Assembly: GCA_963921425.1 (NCBI GenBank)
Contig: OY992832.1
Location: 6,758,001 to 6,822,000, forward strand
DNA length: 64,000 nt
Source of the DNA: Dryas octopetala
Taxonomy: Eukaryota; Streptophyta; Magnoliopsida; Rosales; Rosaceae
Reading direction: 5' to 3'
Part shown: piece by piece, positions 54,150 to 64,000 of the stretch
Layout: each line of letters starts with the position of its first letter
How positions within the stretch are numbered: the stretch's first letter is position 1
Made by a program: the position numbers and the translations under genes
The notes under the pieces: generated by a model
What the model was told of the DNA's origin: nothing
Database searches by the model: none
Seen by the model: only the letters and a program-made list of their open reading frames with translations

Positions 54150-55747
54150 ATGGCGCTGAGATACCTGAGGCAGTTTCTGGCTTCGGAGGCGTTTGAAAAC
54201 GCAGGGAGAGAAGTACGCGACGTCGTTCCGAGACTGGCAAAGTTCGTCTGCTGCATCCAAGTCGCCAAGGCACACCTCTTCACCGTCGCTCTGGTAAGCT
54301 GTAACTGCTCCCTCACTCTCACACACTCCTCTTCTCTCTGAGGCCAAAATGACCAAAAAGGACGAAATGAGAGTTGTGATTCCATGTGTGCAGTGCTACG
54401 GTCCCAGCATGCTCCCAACCATCGGTCTGGCCGGCAATTTGTGCTTGGCTGAATGCATCTCGACTCGGTTCGACAAACTGGGTGTCGGAGACATTGTCCT
54501 CGTACGGTCCCCTGAGGTTCCTCGGAGGATTGTGACCAAGCGCTTGATAGCCATGGAGGGTCAGTCTGTTACATACGTCGTCGACCCTAAGAACAGTGAT
54601 AGGTGTGAGACTATTGTGGTATGTTAGTGTGAGACTTCAAATTTTCAGTCTTGGGTTTTGTTTTGGGTAATTGGTTTTGAATATTTCTGGTTTTTCTTGG
54701 GGTTTTGGAGACTATATTGTTGTTGTTGCTAATAGGTTCCTAAGGGACACGTTTGGGTAGAGGGAGACAATATCTATAACTCACATGATTCAAGAAAATT
54801 TGGGCCTGTTCCTTATGGTCTTCTTCAAGGCAGAGTCTTTTGGAGGGTGAGACTCTTTTCTTCTTTTACCTCTGTTTGAATCATTTATGTATACATTGTT
54901 TTGATCGGTTTTGGATTGACTTGCTAAGAATAAAGGAATGCATCTATGTTGGTATAGTTCTTGTTAAAATAACTAGAGTAGGTGGTTAGTTTTCGAGCGG
55001 AAAGTGAAGAAGATATGCCTTTGAATTTTATGAGTGGTAGGACTAGTGAGTTTCGGAGATGATGTATGAAATGTAGCTTCAATAGAAGTTCAAACAGAAA
55101 TGAAGTAGTGGTGAAAATTAGCAAGCATTAAGATACATAGAAGCAATTGTTGTTGTGTTTTTCACAGGGAAGGTTGAAAAGATGTGGTACTACTAGAACT
55201 AAAGTCTGATGGATGTGAGCAAAGAACTGTCCTTTATTATCTTTGTTTTCTTGCTTTTTTTCCCTAGAATCATGGTCAAATATGATATATGACGGAGATT
55301 GCTTAGCAGTTAACAGATTATATTATGTCATTAGTGGAAATTCAAGAAAATGCAAACAGAAGAAATACTTGCAGCAACAACTTGAAATTCAAATTAAGTC
55401 AAGACAAGAAATACATAACCCTAGAATCATGATCAACTTTCTGAAATTGAAATCCGAATTTTATACTAAGAGTTGTTAATTTTCACATCTGTGGAACTTG
55501 ATTAAGTTTCTTACTGTTTTAGGGTTTTTGCACTCGTAGTATTATATTTTTTTTTTTCTTCAAGTCTCATTATGAAGTTGAGACTCAGGATTTTCAGTTC
55601 ATATTTCTTTGCCCTATATAATTATCTTCTTTAACGGAATTTCTTTAATCCTAAGATTTCTCATTTTTATCATGTTTTCATTAGATATGGCCACCTAAAG
55701 ATTTTGGATCATTGATGCAAAGCAAAGGGAAGGATCCTGTCTCATGA
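54150..55747 (+). CDS. IMP1: Mitochondrial inner membrane protease subunit 1-like
   Basis: Four exons: 54150-54293, 54394-54618, 54736-54846 and 55685-55747; 180 residues, all in phase 0. It is an S26-family signal peptidase. The catalytic Ser is in YGPSMLPTI (start of exon 2), the catalytic Lys is in [13 protein letters not shown], and [11 protein letters not shown] and [13 protein letters not shown] are the conserved C and D boxes. One hydrophobic N-terminal segment ([17 protein letters not shown]) would anchor it in the inner membrane with the active site in the intermembrane space, where it matures proteins such as cytochrome-related precursors in the family. GPSMLPT favours the IMP1 over the IMP2 type. 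Reading into intron 1 or 2 gives early stops; the spliced frame restores all family motifs. The last intron is 838 bases. Confidence 0.92.
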
Positions 55748-57172
55748 GGTACACCATCGAGCATGAGCACTGTTAATGCGCCATTTGGAATGCATTCTTA
55801 GTTTTGGAATGTTATGCTTTAGTAATGAGAAAATCTTATTTTGAAGCTTCTGCTCATAGGGAATATAGAAGCTTGATTTTAGCTTGATTTTTGTTCTAAA
55901 GAAAAGTGGTTTTGTGACACTTTCATGTGCATGACTAGTGAAATTTGTATTCCCAAAATGTTTGAAGTCATTAAGTGATTATTCTCCATATATTCATGAG
56001 ATCTTACCACTTTTATTTTTTGTGTTCATATAGACTTCTTTTCCTGTTGAATCTGCGGTCAATTACTTATGGCATAATTAGTTGATATGAAGTTTTGCAA
56101 GAGAGAGAGAGAGAGTTAATATAGGATGGTAAATTTGACTCACTGTTTAACTAATTTATTATTTACAAGACTGGCATTCCATGGAAGTGGCCTTGAGGTT
56201 AATGAACCAACATTTTCGAATTGTGGGAAAAGAATCATATTTGTCAGAGAAACAGACCTGATATTTTAAATAATCCTGAGAAGTCTGGGTGGCTGTCAAA
56301 GTCAAGCTATTAGCTTTCCCGCAGAAGCTTGCTGAGTATCTTGCATAACAAGGCATTTTTATAGGTGGAGTTGTAATCTTCAGGATTTGGGTTAATTGGG
56401 GGCTTTCGCCTTTATGGATTAAATTTGATGCAGATTCCATCACGCCATGACTATGGCCTATAGGTTGAATTTGAATTTCTTGTCTTGAATCAATTTGAAT
56501 TTTAAGTTGTTGCACTCCTCCAGAGGAGCCTTTTCTTATGTGATCTACCACATGTAATCTCCATTTATGGTTGGAATGATTGACGTTCGAAAGGAACTTC
56601 ACCCCCTCAAGGGAGAATTAGTTAATTTGGGATAACGCATGGTTTCTTGGCATGATTGATTTTATTAAGGTAAGTGGTACTTGCATTTTTCAAAAAGCTT
56701 CTTGCAATCCAAAGGAGTGCAAATAAGTATTATTCACACCTCTCTGGAGGAGTGCAGGATGCTTTATAGGAGGTGCAAATTGTACTCCCTCTACAAACAC
56801 AATTGCAAAAGGCAGAAACCCTTTTCTCAGCTTTAATAATGAGGGCTGTAATGAAATATCTTGAAAAAGGAATCATCTGATGCCATAAATGCAGAACAAA
56901 GCAGCACATAAAAAAAAATATCCCTCATTTAGCGTATTGTTATGTACATCCCTAAAATGTCAAAACCATGGCAATGGCGACTTATGGCTGTACACATTGC
57001 CTGTCAAGGATGAATCTGAACACCCTATTGATCTCATCATCTCATTGTCAGAAGTTGTTATCTGACTTTATTGTTCACTGATTCTAGCTCACTTCATAAA
57101 TTGGGAGAGCAAGGACATGCTTTGTATGCAGGAACACAAGCAAGATAACACACCATGCATACAGGAGAAGAG
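55748..57172. other. Intergenic, convergent 3' ends, with an unclassified ORF
   Basis: A 147-codon minus-strand ORF (56602-56159) has no recognised domain. Its QQLKIQIDSRQEIQ part has a relative in inverted orientation within the peptidase intron (55373-55423). I cannot tell whether this is transposon debris. The rest is AT-rich 3' flank. Confidence 0.4.
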
Positions 57173-57227
57173 TTATATGGGACTTGCTCTTGATATCTGC
57201 ACCTGAAAGCTAAAGTCAGTGAGCATA

Positions 57228-57272
<45 letters not shown>

Positions 57273-60200
57273 CATCTATTTCTTCAAAAATACATAAATG
57301 AATAATAAATGAAACCTGGTTCCGCAAGCTCATTGCAGTAGTCCAGCTTTGAGGAAGTTGTGGGACTGTGGAACTCTCACTAACAAAAGTTAATGTAGTT
57401 GGTTCTTCTAGTATGTTAGCTGTTATTGAGGGTGGTAATTCCCTCATGACCCATAATACAAAAGCTGAAGGTATTGATGAACCTGACAAAACAACATAAA
57501 CTTCATAAGTTCAAAGAATTTTTTTAGTGGCAATTGGAAAGGAGGGTAAAACAAATGCTGTATGTTTCTGAACCCCATTAGATAAAAGAACAGGAAAGGA
57601 AAATTAGAATTGCCTACCTACAAAATAATACAAAATCAGTAAAAGAGAAGTATAAACACCATTCAAACGCTGTCGATGCCAATGGTATAGCATCTGCATA
57701 AAAATTTGAAGTTTGAGAGATCCATTAAACTTGGATATGTGATTTAAAGAAAAAATTGTTTGGCTAACAAATAAAATATGTACAGGAATATCAGTTAATA
57801 GAGCCACGAAAGCACTTGAGGCGAAACATAGAACGGAAACAACAGCTAAACCTGCAACCTGTCAACAATAAAATGTTTCCATACATTATTATCAAAAAGT
57901 TAAATGCAAGATGGATTATAAAACCAGTGATATATGCTTGTCAGACAGTACGACTTCCGAGCGATCGTATACTTCAATAGATAGATGAGTTGAATTATAG
58001 ACAACATCAGACATGGCAATTAAGAAAACAAACAAAAAGATGGATTGAATACCTTCCACATCTCAGAAGAAGCTCTCTCAGATCTAACTTTTCTCATTCT
58101 CAAGCACAAGAGGAGTCCTAAAAATCAAAGAGAATGCAAAATATAACTTCAAGGACATGTCTTGGGATCATCAAGTGCAGCCAAAACCATAAAATTAAGC
58201 TCCCACAGTTCCTCGCTAGTTAGATAATGAATCAAAAGATGACTCACAGATCCCCCATCTTGTTTGAAAATATAGCAATACTCTCAGATTAAGAAAAAAA
58301 GAGTATATTCCACTGGGAGGCTGACCAACCAAAAATTCCAGTTTATGGGGGTGCCTCCACAGAACTCCTTCCAAAAGAATAGTGACCTCCTCCCTTTAGA
58401 ATTCATTCCGAATGATAGGAACATCACACACAAGCACCCTTAAATTGGAGTTCAACTACCTACTCCATTAGGAGTCAAACCCTAGACGTGTTCCTTAAAC
58501 AGGGAAGAGTACTACCCCACTACAAGGGCTGCTAAAAGGAGAAAAGAAAAAAAAAAACTTTATCCTGATTAGGGTATATAAAAGTACAAACAAAAGGAGC
58601 ATAAAATATGCACAATTACTGAAAATTTGCAAGAAAATACAAGTACCTAATATGATAGTTACTCACCGTAACATGCTAATGCTCCTCCTAATAATAGTAT
58701 TGCTATTGCAAAAAGATCCACATAAACCTGCATTAAGATAAAAGTCAATGCACCATGACTTAAGTGCCTGTCAATTAGAACTATGAATGAAGAAAGCTAC
58801 ATAATTGGTTAGAACAGTGAAAACCTTCTTTAAACCATCAAAAAAGGAAGTATCTACACACCTTAAATTAATTTACTACACTAATAACACTTTGCAATCA
58901 AGTTATAAGCGAAAGCATCATTTGCTGGTTTGCACACAAAACTGAGGCAGCAAAACCTTGTTTCTTTTAGCACCTAAATATAGTAAAGATATAATCTTCT
59001 GTTTTGACCCTAACCTACAGATGCCCTTATGTAGACTAACAAAGAATGGTGCTATTCACTCTTCTGAAATTTGAAAACATGCAATTTACTCAACAAGTAT
59101 CCATTTCCAGTTGACAAATGACTGTAGAGGAAAGTCAAACCACCAGGCAACCTACTCCCTCAAGCCAATACTAATAAGTTAATAACTAGTCTCCAAAGAT
59201 ATGCTCCATTATATTATCAATACTGAATTTGGTCCCATTTAAGGAAAAAGGAGATCTAAGGGGTGACATGGGGGGAGGTTTTGCCTCCTGCTTACAATTT
59301 TCAACCTATAGAGCAATTAGCAAAACTGGCACTACCATTATGCTATTTACATTTACAGCAGCTACGTGCCCAAATAGGTCATTTTGAAATCTTGGCCCCA
59401 AAAAACAACATTCATATGTATGGACCATAAACAGTATTGAATAATGGAGACAAGAAAATCGTCAGTTCAAACTAACAAGCATTTAGATGCTTCAACTCAT
59501 GTCATAGCAGTAAACCATGTCGACATAAACTTTTATGTTAACCAAAGGCAGAAGGGCATTCTGTGACTGCATGAATGAAATAAATAAATAAATAAGAATC
59601 AAGAATTAGTATGCTTTCCATACCCGAGCCACCACTGCAGAATCAATCAGATTTTTCCCCATCCCAATCCAGATTATCACAGCACAGGCCATCATTATAA
59701 CAAAAATTAGCACAGTAACCTGGTAGATAACTAGTGAGTTAATCAATCTAATATTAATTTGCACAATGGATGTATACAAGGGGAAAATAAAATGACAATT
59801 ATGGATAAGATATATTATATTATATATGAGTAGACAGTGAACAAGAAACTTTGAACTGTTGCAATACCAAAATTACAATTCTCTGGCGACTTCCAATATG
59901 AACAAATCGCAGAGGAAAACACTTTCTATGACTATTTGTGTCCAATGAATTTGTTTTGCTAAATGTCTTTTCCAACAAAGCTTCCCTGCCTTCATCCTCC
60001 TCATCCTCATCATCTGCCTGATGGCACAGGTCAACCCTAAATATAAAATAAAATGCCCCCAAGAAAAATTTCAAATATAGCTCAGAAGAAACAGTGCTAT
60101 TTGATAAAATTATAAAATTGAGGAAGACTTCAAAGAATGAAAAGCTAAGATCACTATACTTTCTCATATTTTAATAAAAGCATGTGACATAAGTTTTGGA

Positions 60201-60620
60201 TTATTTAAACTGACAAAGAAGAAAAAGAAGTAGAAAACTTACCAGAATGATAAAAGTAGAAGAAATGCGGCAAAAAAGAGAATTTTGGGTAATGCTGCAA
60301 AGAAAATTTTTTTACCGTCAGATACTTTGACCAAGAACAGAAGATAGATATATTGCTTGTATTTGAAACAGGAAGCATACCCATGAGGCTAAAACCACAA
60401 GAGTTAGACCAACATTGCCACCCCTTGCAAGCAGCAAAAAGAGTTAATACAAAATAAATTAAGCAACCTGTCATGGACAATATCAAATATATTAATTCAG
60501 ATTGAATCAAAGATGTAAAAAAACAAATATGCTTGCCAAAATCATAAGTCAATGGTAAAATACAATAATTCAGTTTGAATGATTAATTATGCATCTTGAT
60601 TACTTGAATAATGCAAAAGT

Positions 60621-60676
<56 letters not shown>

Positions 60677-62982
60677 CAAGTGATTTCAAAAGCCAGGAAA
60701 AAGGGGCCAATTATAAAATAACAAAGCTCATCTTAACTCTTAAGCATCATAAATAAAGGCAAGTGTTCGTGAAATTGAGAGAGCGCATCAGAAGTTCTAT
60801 TATATAAAGAATAGAAGGCAATAGTATATTGTGAATTATAAATTCTTACCCATATTAGAAGAGCCAATCAACAGATGAAAAACCTGCAGTTTGACATTAA
60901 TATGTGTCACATAATCGCATGTGTACAAGTGTGCATACATACATACAGAATGGATTATTAAATTACAAATATTTACATATATACACATACATGGGGGGAG
61001 TGGGGGTGCTTATTTGTATAGAAGAGATAATTCACAATCATAAGAATGCATCAGCATTAGAATGAGTTCACCAAAAGTACAGCAGGGTGTGTTAGCATCC
61101 ATCATGCACATGTACCCATTCTTCATTTTCCTCCCCATCCACCCATATCTTCTATGAAAGATATTTAAGCATAAGTTATTTGCTCTTGTGGTTGCTGATT
61201 TAATTTTCTTACCAAGTCCTTAGGGCCAATTGCTATAGACGCAATTTTTCTATGAGACCCAACCTCAGAAATTGCTAATTCTTTGGTTGTAATATATTCT
61301 GGTACAGCCCAGTTTTCTATAACAGAGTCACCCAACATTCTTCACATTAGGACAAATTCCTTGGAAGCCTCAATGTCAAGCTACTTAACAGGAACAGCTC
61401 AATGCAATTATGCAAGAGCACCCAGTCCATCAGTTACCAGTAAACACAGTCCAGCATGAGTAGGTTAATCTAGCCATCTATGTTAAAATTTACCTACATC
61501 ATGCGCACACACACACAAGCGCACACAAACATGCAAGCCCGTACGCACACAAGAAAAAGTAAAATGAATTTGAATAAGGAATAACAAAGCATAATTATTA
61601 CTTACTTTTTGGCGAGTCCAGCCAAGTTGTGAATTCCTCGAGTGAATCCTAATTAACTGAAATCGTAGATAAAGAGAACTCAGAGTCATTTCAAGAAATT
61701 AACTATATAGACATCAATCATGGACTTCCCTAGTTTTCCTAGGTTGATGTCACATCAAAGTGTGGATACACATAAGAATGTATCTTCGAGGATAATAAGT
61801 TACTTCCCTAATTGGAACTAAAATTAGCAGACTTTGAGAATGAGAGGATTTGGCAGTAATCTTAAAGTCACGTCTGAAAGTCTCATGCCCTAGATATTCT
61901 TGTAAGTGAGGATGATTAGGCTAGGTGATTTGATGTTTCCAACAAGCATCCTAGGCACACCTTTAAGCTAAAAACAGTTACAATTGCCTACTGACCACTG
62001 CAAACAGCATTTTCTCAACAATGAGCTGCGTGTAATTTGTATTCACTACACTAAGTTCCAGGTATTCAGATTATTATCTCAAACAATCTAATTATCCGAT
62101 CAGATTTTCTTTGTGTATCAGTTAAATATAAAAGCTATTTGTTGAATTCCAAAATAATTCCTTGCCTCCAATTCCCTCTATTCTAATCCAGGACAGATGT
62201 CTTGTGAGGGTTACATAACAGCACTTTGGGACCCTGGACAAGAACCTAAGCAACCAATGGGACCACCACCTGCTCTCAACCAGACATTTTAAGTACCTAA
62301 CCAATATAGTTTCTGGTTGGTCTAAAATCAAGACATTCACAAACATATGACAAATTTGAATTACATTCAGCTCAAGAATATTTAGTTTTCCAATTCTATC
62401 AACATAAAACAACTGTTCATTAAACTGGAATAGCCCACTTGTTTCTTTTTTCTCTTTTTCTTTTTGTGGGCTGACACTTGTTTCATTTTTCTCACTTCAA
62501 TATCAATCCCATCACTTTTAGATGACACTTCAACTAACTATCTAACACAAGACAGTACCCTTTCCATAAGCTCAGCATTAACTAAGCAAAAGAGAACCCA
62601 ATTACCAGTCCACCAAGATAATCAAATGAGAAGCAAAGTTATCGAAAACTCGGAAACATTCCAGATAAATACAAAATGCCCATTTCAAATTCTCAAAACA
62701 TTCAATCCCACCCAGTGTAACCAATCCAATTTCTCAAGTTTCACACTAAAACACAATCCCAACCTACATTGACCATCTTTTCCATAATAAAGCAAAATGA
62801 AAAACAAAGTCTCCACAAAGCCCAATTTGACAATGCAATGAACACAAGAACCAGATAACAAAGAAGCAGAAACAAACCTGAGAGAATGCAAGAACAGCTA
62901 TAATGCCATCAACAAGAGCAAGACCCACATTCACACCCACCAAAACCCTTGGAAAGCAAGAGCCTTGTCTCAATTCAAACAT
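57173..62982 (-). CDS. TOM1-like seven-helix membrane protein (DUF1084 type)
   Basis: Thirteen exons: 62982-62878, 61656-61606, 60883-60850, 60467-60381, 60294-60243, 60036-59868, 59719-59624, 58727-58667, 58117-58053, 57858-57784, 57693-57618, 57482-57316 and 57202-57173; 355 residues, every junction GT-AG with matching phase. About seven hydrophobic segments are seen (for example VLVGVNVGLALVDGIIAVLA, ILFFAAFLLLLSFW, VTVLIFVIMMACAVIIWIG, LFAIAILLLGGALACYG), an acidic loop (DDEDEEDEGRE), and the motif SSIPSAFVLWVMRELPP typical of the THH1/TOM1/TOM3 family, host membrane proteins of the tonoplast. It ends in SRASPI. The normal cellular role is poorly known. I recognise the family from the pattern; the exact subgroup is inferred. 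The start ATG is the first in frame. Confidence 0.8.
57232..57270 (+). repeat. GA microsatellite
   Basis: About 19 GA units in the last intron of the TOM1-like gene. Confidence 0.9.
60621..60672 (+). repeat. Compound TA/GA microsatellite
   Basis: About 12 TA units run directly into about 13 GA units within intron 3 of the TOM1-like gene. Confidence 0.9.
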
Positions 62983-62995
62983 CCTCGAAGGCTCC

Positions 62996-63049
<54 letters not shown>

Positions 63050-64000
63050 GATAACCCACTTTTCTCTGTCTGTCCCTAACTTTCTCTCTCTAAAAATTAA
63101 ACTAAATTAAAAATGAGACAAAGAGTTCGTTAGCAAAAGCTATTTGGTCTGAAGCTGTGAAGAAGCGTACGGACGCAGAATAACACCTTCTCCTTGATGG
63201 TATCTTTCATGACGGATCTGTGTGTCTGTGTGTGTTGGGCTGATTTTTTGCGGTTCTGCCCCACAAACAACACAATCTTGGAATTGAGTTCACAGAGGAA
63301 AACCATGGTGGTATTTGTGGTAAGTACCTCCAAACCGTGAGGGTAGATTGATAATTTTGACAGATACTGTCTTTTGTCTGATTCTAGCACGCGGGTGGCT
63401 TCGATTCTCCCATGAATATCAATATCAATATCACCCCTTTTTGACCCAACGGGTTTGACTTGGTATATTAAGCCAATAAGCTCTCAGCCCTTAAGATCTA
63501 AGCCAATAAAAATATAAAATTATTCTAGCCCTTACCCTTCTTTTTTTTAAGTAATATTTCGTGGACTATTACTTACCTGTTATTTGATTTATTATTTATA
63601 ATAATTTTATATGGGTATTATAAAGTTTGATAAAATTTATATTACATATTGATGTGACAGTATATAAAGTCTGTATCCTAAATGTTAGAGGTAAAATGGG
63701 GATTGTTTGGACTTGTATTTTTGAAATTGTATGGTTAAGTAATAGTATTAGATAGACCAAATTTCACTTTTGGTTCTTATAGTTTGGATCAAGTTATTTT
63801 TTATCATATAGTTTTAATTGTTTTAATTTTGGTCATATAGTTTATAAATTGTTACAATTTAAGAAAAAGTTGGCATTTTCTTTTATTAAAGGGAAAATGT
63901 TAGCAACAGGATTATAACTATACTTCTATTTTCAATTGAGGATTTCGTTTTCACTTTTCTTCAATCAAGGACTATTATTTTTCAAGTGCTTCAATTAAGG
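62983..64000. other. TOM1-like 5' leader and intergenic
   Basis: A CT microsatellite (about 62999-63047, GA on the transcribed strand) lies in the leader just before the ATG. No further gene was recognised. Near 63770-63850 a TTTGGTCATATAGTTT-type phrase repeats, reminiscent of widespread low-copy plant repeats. Confidence 0.5.

Noticed and set aside
54026..54418. Minus-strand ORFs overlapping the first exon of the IMP1-like gene
   Set aside because: Antisense shadows; the plus-strand spliced frame has catalytic motifs.
63130..63390. 86-codon ORF upstream of the TOM1-like gene
   Set aside because: It lies upstream on the same strand in the leader/promoter region and has no recognisable domain.

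Overview
The window is nuclear DNA from a dicot plant. Genes contain GT-AG introns, intergenic DNA is AT-rich, and the recognisable genes (LHCB1, FLS2, DCL4-like, SAC51-like bHLH, GH3 beta-xylosidases, X8 protein) are plant families. A woody rosid, possibly Rosaceae, is my best guess from sequence feel only; a database search is needed to name the species.

Layout. 1-2.8 kb: two LHCB1 genes head to head (the left one cut by the window edge) around a 1.4-kb shared promoter region. 3.1-3.9 kb: a two-exon plant gene of unknown function. 4.4-8.2 kb: FLS2, the flagellin receptor kinase, on the minus strand. 10.4-11.2 kb: a small secreted X8-domain protein. 12.3-15.1 kb: the first seven exons of a GH3 beta-xylosidase/arabinofuranosidase gene (BXL), frameshifted and then cut in its last exon. 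Its last 75 codons reappear at 31.5 kb. Between them lie about 16.4 kb of foreign DNA: a Helitron remnant with its 3' terminus, a nested palindromic Pack-MULE with a 9-bp target duplication, a Kelch-like gene, fragments of an mS38/COX24-type gene and of a WRI1-like AP2 gene, a second copy of the Helitron-linked tail exon, a Tourist-like MITE, and the 3' half of a DCL4 gene with several frameshifts.

31.7-36.5 kb is gene-free and holds a foldback hAT element with an 8-bp target duplication. 36.5-39.3 kb is a SAC51-like bHLH gene with a spliced, conserved-peptide upstream ORF. 40.9-47.7 kb is a graveyard of fragments: RNase H-like, two SAR1 GTPase exons, a 0.3-kb-arm palindrome, and a putative TIR element containing an 0.8-kb block duplicated at 51.7 kb. 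47.9-51.4 kb is an intact BXL gene on the minus strand, with another decayed BXL 3' end at 53 kb. 54.2-55.7 kb encodes a mitochondrial inner-membrane protease subunit 1-like peptidase. 57.2-63.0 kb is a 13-exon TOM1-like seven-helix membrane protein.

The BXL copies (one intact, one split, one fragment) form a local cluster eroded by transposons. The other genes are ordinary single loci with no evident shared pathway. I saw no RNA genes, CRISPR or operons. Exon boundaries were deduced by hand from splice sites, phase and family knowledge, and need transcript support.
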